A stretch of DNA of 64,000 bases from DATCZB01 sp035513215 (lineage in GTDB: Bacteria; Pseudomonadota; Gammaproteobacteria; Steroidobacterales; Rariloculaceae). The notes beneath the pieces are model-generated. The model saw only the letters and a list, made by a program, of their open reading frames with translations, ran no database searches and had not been told where the DNA came from. Positions 50,603 through 59,267 of the stretch are shown here, in pieces. Within the stretch, counting starts at the first letter, position 1, and each line of letters opens with the position of its first letter. Location of the stretch: assembly GCA_035513215.1 (NCBI GenBank), contig DATKCK010000015.1, forward strand, positions 1 through 64,000, written 5' to 3'. Position numbers and translations under genes: made by a program.

Positions 50603-51219
50603 ATCAGGCGAGCGAAAAGGAGCAGGGCATCGTCTATGTCGTCGACGACGATCGTGGCGTGCGCGACTCACTCAACCTGCTGCTCGGATCCGCCGGGATC
50701 GTCAGCGAGGCGTTCGAATCGGCCGCAGCGTTTCTTGCCGGTTTCCGGCCCGATCGAATCGGCTGCCTCGTGGCCGACATCCGAATGCCGGGCATGAGCG
50801 GGCTCGAGCTTCAGCAGGAGCTCAACGCGCGCAAGGTCGAGATTCCGATCGTCTTCATCACCGGTCACGGCGACGTGCCGATGGCCGTCAACGCCATGAA
50901 AGCCGGCGCCGTGGATTTCCTGACCAAGCCGTTCCGCAATCGGGACCTCCTGGATCGAATCGAGGCTGCGCTCGGCAGCGCCAGGGCCGGGTTTCAGGAC
51001 CATGAGAAGCTGCGCGAGGCGCGTGCCCGATACGCTGCGCTGACGCCGCGCGAGGCCGAGGTCATGGAGCTCGTCGTCAGCGGTCTCGCCAACAAGGTCA
51101 TCGCGATGGATCTTGGCGTCAGTCAGCGTACGGTCGAGCTGCACCGCGCGCGTGTCATGCAGAAGATGGGCGTCCGGTCGCTGGCCGAGCTCGTGCGGCT
51201 GGCCGAGTCGCTGAAGTAG
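50599..51219 (+). CDS. fixJ: FixJ-family response regulator
   Basis: 206 residues. Receiver domain: acidic pocket VVDDD at 14-18, phosphoacceptor Asp60 in CLVADIRMPGMSG, Thr in VFITGHGD and Lys in DFLTKPF. The C-terminal LuxR-type helix-turn-helix is LTPREAEVMELVVSGLANKVIAMDLGVSQRTVELHRARVMQKMG, standard for FixJ/TtrR/NarL-like FixJ proteins. ATGA overlap with the FixL-like kinase gene marks it as the cognate partner. Likely targets under low oxygen are unknown; no nif or fix genes are in the window. Confidence 0.95.
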   Translation: MNQASEKEQGIVYVVDDDRGVRDSLNLLLGSAGIVSEAFESAAAFLAGFRPDRIGCLVADIRMPGMSGLELQQELNARKVEIPIVFITGHGDVPMAVNAMKAGAVDFLTKPFRNRDLLDRIEAALGSARAGFQDHEKLREARARYAALTPREAEVMELVVSGLANKVIAMDLGVSQRTVELHRARVMQKMGVRSLAELVRLAESLK

Positions 51220-51224
51220 CCGCC

Positions 51225-51629
51225 TCAGTTCTGCATCTGCTCGACGAAGTCGGTGATCGCCGCGATACGGCGGCGGGCGGCCTCGTTGGCGGATTCCGCA
51301 TTGTCTTCCATCTCGGTGAAGGCTTCGCCCCAGACGGGCATGAGACGGTCGCCGTGCGCGGCCGGCAGATCCCGCCCGTCGATGTATTGCATCACGGCGT
51401 CGCGCGGGAATCTGCCGTCGGACCGTTCGCGCAGCGTGCGCAGATTGGGAACCGTGATGACCATAGCCGCCGCGACCGGGCCGTCACCCTCGCCCTGCGG
51501 CCCGTGGCAGGACGCGCAATAGCGCGCGAACAGCCTCGCGCCTTCCGCATCCTGCTGACCCAATGCGGTACAGGCCGCCGCGAGCATGACCGCCAGAATT
51601 GCCAACGCCGGCATCGTTCGTTGCGCCAT
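51225..51629 (-). CDS. Exported c-type cytochrome
   Basis: 134 residues; signal peptide about 1-24 and class I heme motif CASCH at 38-42 (ARYCASCHGPQGEGDGP). A Met ligand is likely in DRLMPVWGEAF. The C-terminal ~30 residues form a charged helix. Monoheme electron carrier in the periplasm. Converges on fixJ with only 5 bases between, and is divergent from the pterin dehydratase gene. Confidence 0.93.
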   Translation of the reverse strand: MAQRTMPALAILAVMLAAACTALGQQDAEGARLFARYCASCHGPQGEGDGPVAAAMVITVPNLRTLRERSDGRFPRDAVMQYIDGRDLPAAHGDRLMPVWGEAFTEMEDNAESANEAARRRIAAITDFVEQMQN

Positions 51630-51685
51630 GTTTTCAAATACCTCCGCGACTTGTTACCGTTGCCCTTTGACAGAGGAAGCTTAAA

Positions 51686-52021
51686 GTGAACCTGGCCGAT
51701 CAACAATGCATACCCTGTCGAGGCGGCGTGCCGCCGCTTTCGTCCGATCGCGCGAACCAGCTCCTCGCCGAGCTGGCAGACGGCTGGCAGCTCAATGACG
51801 CGGGACACCTCTCGCGCGAGTTCAAGTTCAAGAACTTCGTCGAGGCTTTGGCATTCGCCAATCGAATCGGGGACATCGCCGAGGAGCAGGCGCATCACCC
51901 GGACCTCTATGTCGCCTGGGGCCGGTGCCGCGTCGAGATCTGGACGCACAAGATCGACGGCCTGACCGAGAGCGACTTCTACCTGGCCGCGAAGGTCAGT
52001 CGCGCGTCGGGAGAACGTTAG
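51686..52021 (+). CDS. phhB: 4a-hydroxytetrahydrobiopterin dehydratase
   Basis: 111 residues from GTG 51686 with AGAGGAAG upstream. The PCD/DCoH landmarks are WQLNDAGHLSREFKFKNFVEALAFANRIGDIAEEQAHHPDL, containing the E-x2-x-HHP catalytic His pair, then the VEIWTHKIDGLTESDFYLAAK strand-helix. It dehydrates carbinolamine pterin after aromatic amino acid hydroxylation or in molybdopterin-related pathways; no phenylalanine hydroxylase gene is nearby. The stop codon TAG forms the edge of the GGGGTC hairpin at 52021. Confidence 0.94.
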   Translation: MNLADQQCIPCRGGVPPLSSDRANQLLAELADGWQLNDAGHLSREFKFKNFVEALAFANRIGDIAEEQAHHPDLYVAWGRCRVEIWTHKIDGLTESDFYLAAKVSRASGER

Positions 52022-52062
52022 GGTCAGACCCCATTTCCCTCATGGGAAATGGGGTCTGACCC
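52021..52062. repeat. GGGGTC-type repeat, 19-bp hairpin between convergent genes
   Basis: GGGTCAGACCCCATTTCCC (52021-52039) pairs exactly with 52044-52062 over a TCAT loop. It starts on the G of the phhB stop codon and lies before the convergent lactate permease gene, the same relation as the repeat at 4902-4944. A GTCTTCG-ACCC short repetition follows to about 52084. Confidence 0.95.
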
Positions 52063-52100
52063 CGTCTTCGACCCGTCTTCGGCCCCCAACGCCCCAGCGC

Positions 52101-53726
52101 TCACGTCAGGTAGGCATAGATCATCGCAATCACGCCAAGGACGCTGGCGAGCAGGATGCTGTGCTTGAAGGTGAACCGGAAGAGGTCGCCTTCCTGAGAG
52201 CGCGACATGCCCGTCGCGGCGACGGCGACGGCGAGGCTCTGCAAGCTGATCATCTTGCCCATGACGCCGCCGGCCGAGTTCGACGCGGCCATGACGTTGG
52301 GATCGAGGCCGAGCTCATTGGCCGTGACGACCTGCAGGTTGCCGAAGAGCGCATTCGCCGACGTGTCGCTGCCGGTCAGGAATACGCCGAGCCAGCCGAG
52401 GATCGCGCTGAAGAATGGAAACATGACGCCCGTGGTGGCAAAGGCCAGGCCAAGCGTCACCGTGGCGCCGGAGTAGTTCATCAGGAAGGCCAGCCCGACG
52501 ATGGCGCCGATCGTGAGCAGCGAGAACGCGAGCTGCCTGAGCACGGAGCCGAGCAGTCTGACGTAGCGCGTGAGCGGGAAGCGCAGCACGATCGCACCGC
52601 AGATCGTCGCGAGCGCGCAGGCAGTACCGGCGGCCGAGAGCCAGTTGATGTTGTAAGTCGCGGGATAGGGTGCCGCGACGTCGACGGCCGGCGGTATGCG
52701 CGTGACGACCTCGTGCAGCCCGGGCCACGGAACGGCGATCAGCCCGAGATCGGCTTGGGTCCACTGGAACAGGTTGCCGTTCAGGACGCCGCTGCCCCAG
52801 AGCAGCACGAAAATGACGAGGAAGATATAGGGCGACCACGCCGTGACGACGGGCCCGAAGCCGTGGCGCTTGATCTCGATGACGGCCGTCGATTCGCCTT
52901 CCATGTGGAACTCGTCGGACGGTTGCCAGACCTTGAACAGAATCACGAGCCCGATGATGGCCGTCAGCGCCGCGACGATGTCGACGAGCTGCGGGCCGAC
53001 CGCGGCCGACATGAAAAGCTGCATGCCGGCGAAGCAGACGCCGCAGACGATCGCGGCCGGGATCACGCCCTTGAGTGCCTTGAAGCCGCCCATGACCATG
53101 ACGAGATAGGCCGGGATGAACACCGAGACCGGCGCGCAGAACCGGCCGACCCACGTGCTCAGCGTCAGCTCGTCGAGCCCGGTGACCTCCGCGAGGGTCG
53201 TGACCGGAATGCCGATCGAGCCGAAGGCGACAGGTGCGGTATTGGCGAGCAGGCAGATACCGGCGGCGAAGAACGGGGAAAACCCGAGACCGGTCATCAT
53301 GGCGGCCGCAACGGCGACAGGCGTCCCGAAGCCGGCCGCCCCCTCGATGAATGCGCCGAGCGCAAATGCGATCAGCATCGCCTGCAGGCGGCGGTCCGTC
53401 GTGAGTCCGCCGATCGAATCCTTGATGATTTCGAACTGGCCTGTCTCGACGGTCAGGCGGTAGAGCACGACGGCCCAGAAAACGATCCAGCCGATAGGGA
53501 ACCAGCCGAAGGCGGCGCCCAGCGCTGCCGAGCTCACGGCCGTTTCGGCCGGCATGCCGTATACGCCGATTGCGATCACGAAGCCAACGGCAAGCCCGGT
53601 CAGTGCCGAGATCCAGGCCGGCTTGCGCAGGACACCGATCATCAGCAGCAGAACCAGTATCGGCATTGCCGCCGCGAGCGTGGACCAGCCGAGACTGTCC
53701 GCAATCGGTGTATAGACTTGTTCCAT
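52101..53726 (-). CDS. lctP: L-lactate permease
   Basis: 541 residues, 12 or more membrane segments. GWFPIGWIVFWAVVLYRLTVETGQFEIIKDSI, LIAFALGAFIEGAAGFGTPVAVAAAMM, LLANTAPVAFGSIGIPVTTLAEVTGL and LTGSDTSANALFGNLQVVTANEL are signature LctP family segments. It imports lactate or glycolate with protons at the inner membrane. No lactate dehydrogenase is next to it. Start ATG 53726 has GGAG upstream at 8-base spacing. Confidence 0.97.
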   Translation of the reverse strand: MEQVYTPIADSLGWSTLAAAMPILVLLLMIGVLRKPAWISALTGLAVGFVIAIGVYGMPAETAVSSAALGAAFGWFPIGWIVFWAVVLYRLTVETGQFEIIKDSIGGLTTDRRLQAMLIAFALGAFIEGAAGFGTPVAVAAAMMTGLGFSPFFAAGICLLANTAPVAFGSIGIPVTTLAEVTGLDELTLSTWVGRFCAPVSVFIPAYLVMVMGGFKALKGVIPAAIVCGVCFAGMQLFMSAAVGPQLVDIVAALTAIIGLVILFKVWQPSDEFHMEGESTAVIEIKRHGFGPVVTAWSPYIFLVIFVLLWGSGVLNGNLFQWTQADLGLIAVPWPGLHEVVTRIPPAVDVAAPYPATYNINWLSAAGTACALATICGAIVLRFPLTRYVRLLGSVLRQLAFSLLTIGAIVGLAFLMNYSGATVTLGLAFATTGVMFPFFSAILGWLGVFLTGSDTSANALFGNLQVVTANELGLDPNVMAASNSAGGVMGKMISLQSLAVAVAATGMSRSQEGDLFRFTFKHSILLASVLGVIAMIYAYLT

Positions 53727-53777
53727 GAAGAATCTCCGTTCTTGTTGTTATCGAGCCCGGCGCCCGAAGGCGGCGGC

Positions 53778-54428
53778 CTAGAAAGCCGCGCTGTAATCGA
53801 TCATGTCGTCGAAGTAGCCCGTAACCGTCAGCGTCACCGTCACGGGGTGATCCTCGAGGTTGACCCAGTACCAGCCGTGCTCGCCCGAGAACGGTGCGAC
53901 GAGGGACCCGTGCCCGCCCGAAGAACCGCGCTGGTCCTCCTGGTAGCGAACCCAGAAATCTTCTCCGAATTCAGGTGTATGTCCATGAAAATCCGAGTAA
54001 ATGACACCCTCATCAACGCTCCAGGAATAGGCGATCATCTGATTCTCACGCAGCACGGCCTTGACCTCGGTCTCGGCGCCCGGCTCGAGCTCCACCGTCA
54101 TCGTGCGCGTTTGCGGCGCGGCGTCGCCCGGCTGATGCACGTTCGGGTTCGGCAGCGGCACGGGGTCGCCGAAGTCCGGAATCTCGACCTCCCTGAGCGT
54201 TTCGTTGCCGCCGACGACGTCGGTGATCTGGATCGTCTGGGTCGGTGCCGTGCTCATGCCGGTGATGCCGAGCAGCCCGCCGATGCCGGTCGGGTCGCGG
54301 CCGTACTCGGCCGGCCAGATGACGATCACGAGCACGATGAGTGCCGCCAACAGCGCGGCAACGGTGCCGATCAGTATGCTTTTCCCGCTCGGCGGCTCAA
54401 AGCGACCTGGCGCCGATGATCCCGACAT
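53778..54428 (-). CDS. Membrane-anchored periplasmic protein (transmembrane anchor type)
   Basis: 216 residues: one membrane segment at about 17-40 (ILIGTVAALLAALIVLVIVIW) followed by PAEYGRDPTGIGGLLGI, a conserved anchor motif of a proteobacterial family usually named transmembrane anchor protein. The periplasmic part has a beta-rich C-terminal domain (LEPGAETEVKAVLRENQMIAYSW, VNLEDHPVTVTLTVTGYFDD). It lies 52 bases upstream of lctP in the same direction and could be co-transcribed. Function unknown. Confidence 0.88.
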   Translation of the reverse strand: MSGSSAPGRFEPPSGKSILIGTVAALLAALIVLVIVIWPAEYGRDPTGIGGLLGITGMSTAPTQTIQITDVVGGNETLREVEIPDFGDPVPLPNPNVHQPGDAAPQTRTMTVELEPGAETEVKAVLRENQMIAYSWSVDEGVIYSDFHGHTPEFGEDFWVRYQEDQRGSSGGHGSLVAPFSGEHGWYWVNLEDHPVTVTLTVTGYFDDMIDYSAAF

Positions 54429-54494
54429 GGTTCGAGTCTCCCCCGGATTGAGCCCCGACAGTGTACCTGAAACGTGCGCGCCCCGGCGGTCTCG

Positions 54495-55220
54495 CTAGAG
54501 GTTGGCGGCGGCGACGGCGAGCCCGGCGAGAAGCGCGCCCGCGAGCGGACCGACGACGGGAACGGCGGCATAGTCCCAGCCCGAGTTGCCCTTGCCCGCG
54601 ATCGGCAGGATCGCATGCATGATGCGGGGCCCGAGATCGCGCGCGGGATTGATCGCGTAACCCGTGGGCCCCCCGAGCGAGAGCCCGATGCCCCAGACGA
54701 GCAGGCCGACGAGCAGGGGCCCGAAGCCCGGCATCAGGCCGTCCGGGGCGAGGCGGCCCGAGAAGATCACCGAGGCCACGAAGACCAGCACGAAAGTCCC
54801 GATGACCTCACTGAGCAGGTTCATCGGGATATGCCGAATGGCCGGCGCCGTGCAAAAGCAGCCCCGCTTGGCGGCCCAGTCCTCGGTTTCGCGCCAGTGC
54901 GGCATGTAGTGGAGCCAGACGAGGAGGGCGCCGAGCATTGCGCCGAGCATCTGCGCCGAGATGTAGAGCGGCGCCTGGCTCCAGTCGCCGGTTGCGATGC
55001 TGACGCCGACGGTAATGGCCGGGTTGATGTGCGCGTCGCTGCCCAGCACGAGCGCCACGAGCACGCCGCAGATCACGGCAAAGCCCCAGCCCGTCGTGAC
55101 GACCATCCAGCCCGAGCCTTCGCCGTAGGACTTCTTCAGCAGGACGCAGGCGACGACGCCGTTGCCGAGCAGAATCAGCACGAGCGTGCCGAACATTTCC
55201 CCCAGGAATTCCGGATTCAT
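54495..55220 (-). CDS. glpF: Aquaporin / glycerol uptake facilitator
   Basis: 241 residues from ATG 55220, whose ATGA overlaps the glpK stop. Two half-membrane NPA boxes are present: SDAHINPAITVG and GYAINPARDLGPR, with the Arg and Asp (NPARD) that mark glycerol-permeable GlpF-type channels, and six helices. It allows facilitated entry of glycerol, trapped by the upstream glycerol kinase. The large frame reaching 55772 upstream is antiphase glpK. Confidence 0.95.
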   Translation of the reverse strand: MNPEFLGEMFGTLVLILLGNGVVACVLLKKSYGEGSGWMVVTTGWGFAVICGVLVALVLGSDAHINPAITVGVSIATGDWSQAPLYISAQMLGAMLGALLVWLHYMPHWRETEDWAAKRGCFCTAPAIRHIPMNLLSEVIGTFVLVFVASVIFSGRLAPDGLMPGFGPLLVGLLVWGIGLSLGGPTGYAINPARDLGPRIMHAILPIAGKGNSGWDYAAVPVVGPLAGALLAGLAVAAANL

Positions 55221-56716
55221 TCGATCCAACCTCGCGACTTGTCTACTGCGCGCCGCCAGCTCGCAAGGAGCCGGGCGCGCCGATCGGAATTCATGCCGGG
55301 CTCGATGCGCCGATCCATGGCCCAGTGCTCGCGCAAGGCGTCGGTATCGCGCCAGTAGCCGACCTCGAGACCCGCGGCATAGGCGGCCCCGAGCGCCGTC
55401 GTCTCGGCCACCTTCGGGATCACGACGGGCACGCCGAGCACATCGGCCTGAAACTGCATCAGGAGATCGTTCGCGACCATGCCGCCATCGACGCGAAGCT
55501 CGGTCAGCGCAATCCCGGAGTCCTCGGCCATGGCGGCGGCGACCTCCTGAGTCTGAAACGCCGTCGCCTCGAGGGCCGCACGCGCGATGTGGCCCTTGTT
55601 CGCGTATCGGGTCAGGCCCGCGATGATGCCGCGCGCGCTCGAATCCCAGTGCGGCGCATAGAGCCCGGAGAACGCGGGCACGAAATAGACGTCGCCGTTG
55701 TCGTCGACCTGACGCGCAAGCGTCTCGATATCGCGGCTCTTCTCGATGAGGCCGAGATTGTCCCTGAGCCATTGCACGAGCGCGCCCGTGATCGCGACCG
55801 ACCCCTCGAGCGCGTAATGCGCGGGGGCCTCGCCGAAGCGGTAGGCGACGGTCGTCAGGAGGCCGGCGCTCGATTGCACGGCGTCCCGGCCCGTGTTGAG
55901 CAGCAGGAAGCAGCCCGTGCCATAGGTGTTTTTCGCCTCGCCGGGCTCGAAGCAGGTCTGGCCGACGAGCGCGGCCTGCTGGTCGCCGAGAACGCCCGCG
56001 ATCGGGATGCCGGCGAGCGGCTCGACCGACGCTTCACCATAGCTCGCGCTCGACGGCAGGATCTCGGGCAGCACGGATGCCGGAATGCCGATCGCATCGA
56101 GCAGGTCCGGATCGAAGGCGAGCGTTTCGAGATCCATCAGTTGCGTCCGGCTCGCATTGGTGACGTCCGTGGCGTGCCGGCCGCCGTCGGGCCCGCCGGT
56201 CAGATTAAAGATGAGCCAGCTGTCGATCGTGCCGAAGGCGAGCTCGCCGGCTTCGGCCCTGGCTCTTGCGCCCGGCACGTTGTCGAGCAGCCACCGGAGC
56301 TTGAGCCCGCTGAAGTAGCTCGCGAGCGGCAGTCCCGTCTTCGCTCGAAACCGGTCCTGGCCGCCGGCGGCGGCAAACTCCCTGACGAGAGGCTCGACTC
56401 GCGTGTCCTGCCAGACCAGCGCGTTGTGGAGCGGCTCGCCGGTCCTGCGGTCCCAGAGCACCGTCGTCTCGCGCTGATTCGTGATGCCGATCGCGGCGAT
56501 GTCCTTCGACGTGACCCCGGCCTGATCGAACGCGTGGCCTGCGACCTCGAGCGTGTTGCGCCAGATTTCGTTGGCGTCGTGCTCGACCCAGCCCGGTTTC
56601 GGGAAGATCTGCTCGTGCTCTTTCTGGCCGACGGCGACGCTCGTGCCATCGGCATCGAAAAGAATGAGCCGGGTGCTCGTCGTGCCCTGGTCGATCGCGG
56701 CGATGTATCGCGTCAT
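55217..56716 (-). CDS. glpK: Glycerol kinase
   Basis: 499 residues, as for E. coli GlpK. IAAIDQGTTSTRLILFD is the phosphate-1 loop, HDANEIW and GITNQRETTVLWDRRTGEPLHNALVWQDTR the substrate pocket, GDQQAALVGQTCFEPGEAKNTYGTGCFLLLNTG phosphate-2, and LRVDGGMVANDLLMQFQADVLGVPV the C-terminal ATP-binding region. Start ATG 56716; longer frame rejected because it overlaps the divergent HAD gene. Reaction: glycerol to sn-glycerol-3-phosphate. No glpD gene is adjacent. Confidence 0.97.
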   Translation of the reverse strand: MTRYIAAIDQGTTSTRLILFDADGTSVAVGQKEHEQIFPKPGWVEHDANEIWRNTLEVAGHAFDQAGVTSKDIAAIGITNQRETTVLWDRRTGEPLHNALVWQDTRVEPLVREFAAAGGQDRFRAKTGLPLASYFSGLKLRWLLDNVPGARARAEAGELAFGTIDSWLIFNLTGGPDGGRHATDVTNASRTQLMDLETLAFDPDLLDAIGIPASVLPEILPSSASYGEASVEPLAGIPIAGVLGDQQAALVGQTCFEPGEAKNTYGTGCFLLLNTGRDAVQSSAGLLTTVAYRFGEAPAHYALEGSVAITGALVQWLRDNLGLIEKSRDIETLARQVDDNGDVYFVPAFSGLYAPHWDSSARGIIAGLTRYANKGHIARAALEATAFQTQEVAAAMAEDSGIALTELRVDGGMVANDLLMQFQADVLGVPVVIPKVAETTALGAAYAAGLEVGYWRDTDALREHWAMDRRIEPGMNSDRRARLLASWRRAVDKSRGWIE

Positions 56717-56768
56717 GTCGGTTCTTTTTCTTTCCGATTCTAGCAACAGAAGGCGAGAATACGCACCC

Positions 56769-57482
56769 ATGAACGATAATGAATGGACGACCGGCGCTGG
56801 ACCCGGTACAAACTGGGAGCTCGCGATATTTGACTGCGACGGCGTGCTCGTCGACACCGAGGCGCTGACGCATCGCGTGCTGATCGACGCGCTGGCCGGG
56901 CTCGGCATCGATCTCGACCTCGAACGCGCGTTCGGCCTGTTCATGGGCAATACACCGCGGCAGAACATCGACGTCATCGAGGGGCTTCTCGGCGGTCCCC
57001 TGCCGGAAGGCTTCTTCGAGCAATGGCGCGAGCAGCTCTACGGGCGCTTTCGCTCGGAGCCCGTTCGCCCGGTTGCCGGCGTGGAGGCCGTGCTCGATCG
57101 TCTAACGATGCCGGTTTGCGTCGTCTCGAACGGGCCGTTTCGCAAGATGCAGACCTCGCTCGGCGTAAGCGGCCTGCTCGATCGGTTTCGGGAGCGGCTC
57201 TATTCGTCCGAGTCGGGCCTGCCCGGCAAGCCGGCGCCGGACCTGTTCCTGGCCGCGGCGCATGACTTCGGCGCCGCGCCCGCACGAACCTTCGTCGTTG
57301 AGGACTCGCCGCAAGGCGTCGCCGGGGCCGTCGCCGCCGGCATGACGGTGTTCGGCTACGCCGGTGCTGACCACGTCGAAGCGGCCGAGCTCGAGGCGGC
57401 CGGCGCGATCGTGTTTTCCGACATGAGTGAGCTGCCGGGCCTGATCGAACGAGGCGTTTCGACCGTCGCGATCAGCCGGTAA
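56769..57482 (+). CDS. HAD family phosphatase (phosphoglycolate/sugar-phosphate type)
   Basis: 237 residues from ATG 56769. Motif I FDCDGVLVDTE gives Asp22 and Asp24, motif II is VVSNGPFRK (Ser/Asn), motif III is the Lys in GLPGKPAPDLF and motif IV is VEDSPQG. The four-helix cap between motifs I and II makes it subfamily IA like beta-phosphoglucomutase, Gph or YieH. Cytosolic. Divergent from glpK across 52 bases; a role in hydrolysing glycerol-phosphate-type or sugar phosphates would suit the neighbours but is only inference. Confidence 0.92.
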   Translation: MNDNEWTTGAGPGTNWELAIFDCDGVLVDTEALTHRVLIDALAGLGIDLDLERAFGLFMGNTPRQNIDVIEGLLGGPLPEGFFEQWREQLYGRFRSEPVRPVAGVEAVLDRLTMPVCVVSNGPFRKMQTSLGVSGLLDRFRERLYSSESGLPGKPAPDLFLAAAHDFGAAPARTFVVEDSPQGVAGAVAAGMTVFGYAGADHVEAAELEAAGAIVFSDMSELPGLIERGVSTVAISR

Positions 57483-57572
57483 TCGGAACTTTCCGGCCGA
57501 TTTCAAGCGACCTCTGAAAAGCGTATAGTCGGGACAGTCGGGTTTCAGACCCGCGCGGGAGGAACGGTTCTC

Positions 57573-58940
57573 ATGAAGCGCATCGCGCACCTGGTAGCAG
57601 TGGTTATCGCTGTCGTGCCGGGCGCGGCGGGCGCCCAGAGCTGGTCCGAGCTCCACACGCTGACGTTCATTCCGGCCGGTCTTGCGCGTTCGACCGCAGC
57701 TGAGCCCGTGGGCAGCGCTGGGGGCGTGTCGGGCGAGCCGTCCGATGAATCGCCGGACCCGTCGCCCGAGCGCGTCATTGCGAGGATTCAGGCGGCAGGC
57801 GCCGCCATCGAAGCGGAACGCGCGGCCAATGGCGAGAATTCCATCGAGCTGGTCCCGCTGTTCGAATCTCTTGCTGACATTTACCTCGAAGTCAGCGGCT
57901 ACGGTGACGCGATCGCGGCCCTCGAGCAGGCGCAGCAGGTCATCCGCCGCCATCACGGGCTGTATTCGCTCGATCAGGCGAGGCCGATCGAGCGGATCAT
58001 CGAGATCGAGATGAGCCTCAGGCCGAGCGAGGAGTCGATCGAGCTCGAGTCCTATCTGCGCGAGCTGGTCCAGCGCAATCCGGGCGATCCGCGCAACCCC
58101 GAGATTCTGACGAAAATGGCGGGGCGGCAAATGGAAGTCGCCCGCCACGTGCTGATCCACGGTGTGCCGCCCCAGTTCAGCCTCAACGTCAACGTGGGGG
58201 TCGGGCCGAGCTTGCCTGGTGTCTCCTCGCGCCGGACGACGCGCTCGGTGGCAGCCTCGATGCTGCGGCAGGCGCGCTTCAACTACGGCTCGGCGATACT
58301 AACGGCAATGTTCGACGATCAGGCCAGCCTGTCGCAGCTATTCGAGCTCGAAGACAGCATCATAGACAGCTATTACTTCGAACTGATGAACCCCGGCTTG
58401 AACGACGGCGGCTCCTCGTATTGGGGGAATGCCGGACGCCTGTACTCGGGGGCGATCAGAGCGCTCGGGGCGAGGCTCAGGAACATCAGGAACTATTCCG
58501 GCGCGCCGGAGGCCGTAGCCGCGGCGCTGATCGAGACGGCCGACTGGCATCTGATGTTCGGGTCTTTCGGGCGTGCCATGGGTATCTACGAGCAAGCGCT
58601 CGCTGATATTCGGGCCGAGGGCGCCGGCGAAGAACGGATTACCGCCATGTTCTCGCCCGAGCAGCCCGTGCCCTTGCCCGCAGTCGCATCGAACGCCAAC
58701 GTTTTCCATGCGCTCCGCGACGTGCAGGGTTACTTCGATGTCGAGATCGAGATCAATCGCTTCGGCGGCGTCCGCGATGTGACGATCACCGGACGGTCGC
58801 CGAATGCCTCCGATTCCATCGAGCGGCGCCTGAGGAAGTTCGTCTACCAGAGCCGTTTCAGACCGCGTTACGTCGACGGCGAATGGCTGACGACAGATCG
58901 CTTCGCGATGCGTTACGAGTTCGGTTATTCGAGCTCCTAG
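57573..58940 (+). CDS. Secreted hypothetical protein with TPR-like region and TonB-like C-terminus
   Basis: 455 residues, signal peptide 1-21 (ending AGA), preceded by GGGAGGAA. A Pro/Ser/Glu-rich linker (about 45-67) leads to helical repeats: ELVPLFESLADIYLEVSGYGDAIAALEQAQQVI is TPR-like, and a second helical pair lies near 310-345 (ADWHLMFGSFGRAMGIYEQAL). The final ~85 residues (VFHALRDVQGYFDVEIEINRFGGVRDVTITG...RKFVYQSRFRPRYVDGEW) resemble the TonB/energy-transducer C-terminal fold, where a substituted strand-helix binds partners. I infer an envelope scaffold; no exact family recognised. Ends 120 bases before bfd. Confidence 0.8.
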   Translation: MKRIAHLVAVVIAVVPGAAGAQSWSELHTLTFIPAGLARSTAAEPVGSAGGVSGEPSDESPDPSPERVIARIQAAGAAIEAERAANGENSIELVPLFESLADIYLEVSGYGDAIAALEQAQQVIRRHHGLYSLDQARPIERIIEIEMSLRPSEESIELESYLRELVQRNPGDPRNPEILTKMAGRQMEVARHVLIHGVPPQFSLNVNVGVGPSLPGVSSRRTTRSVAASMLRQARFNYGSAILTAMFDDQASLSQLFELEDSIIDSYYFELMNPGLNDGGSSYWGNAGRLYSGAIRALGARLRNIRNYSGAPEAVAAALIETADWHLMFGSFGRAMGIYEQALADIRAEGAGEERITAMFSPEQPVPLPAVASNANVFHALRDVQGYFDVEIEINRFGGVRDVTITGRSPNASDSIERRLRKFVYQSRFRPRYVDGEWLTTDRFAMRYEFGYSSS

Positions 58941-59026
58941 GCGCGCCCGCAGCACAGGCGGGGCGACCGAGGCGGCACCTGACCGGGCCGGCCCCGAGGC
59001 CACGCCACCGCACCGGACCCATGCAA

Positions 59027-59054
59027 TTGACAATCAATCTCATTCGTATATGCT
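59027..59054 (+). promoter_or_regulatory. bfd promoter with overlapping Fur-like operator
   Basis: A perfect TTGACA (59027-59032) and TATGCT (59049-59054) are 16 bases apart. Overlapping the first, TGACAAT-C-AATCTCA (59028-59042) matches the 7-1-7 Fur-box pattern TGATAAT-n-ATTATCA at 11 of 14 positions. Transcription would begin about 59061, exactly the A of the bfd ATG, suggesting a leaderless message under iron-responsive control. Confidence 0.65.
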
Positions 59055-59060
59055 GGGCCC

Positions 59061-59267
59061 ATGTACATTTGCATCTGCAACGGTCACCGGGACAGCGACA
59101 TCCGCGCCAAGGCAGCCGAGGGCTTGCGCTGTGCGCGGGAGATCTACCGCCATCTCGGGAAACCGGCCCGCTGTGGCCGTTGCCTGGATCTCGCCGCCCG
59201 GGTCGTCGACGAGGTCCACGAGTCGCTGGCAGGCGCTCAGTCGCCGGCAGGCGAGCTTTGTAGCTGA
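59061..59267 (+). CDS. bfd: Bacterioferritin-associated ferredoxin
   Basis: 68 residues. Cys4 and Cys6 (YICICNG) plus Cys38 and Cys41 (ARCGRC) bind the [2Fe-2S] cluster, the Bfd C-x-C...C-x2-C pattern; GLRCAREIYRHLG fits the helix-turn-helix-like fold. Bfd reduces the ferric core of bacterioferritin to release iron, and the bacterioferritin gene is directly convergent, sharing 31 bases at the 3' ends. An iron-starvation (Fur) type promoter fits its role. Confidence 0.95.
   Translation: MYICICNGHRDSDIRAKAAEGLRCAREIYRHLGKPARCGRCLDLAARVVDEVHESLAGAQSPAGELCS

Noticed and set aside
52161..54419. 752-codon plus-strand frame
   Set aside because: Antisense to lctP and the anchor protein; highly charged low-complexity translation.
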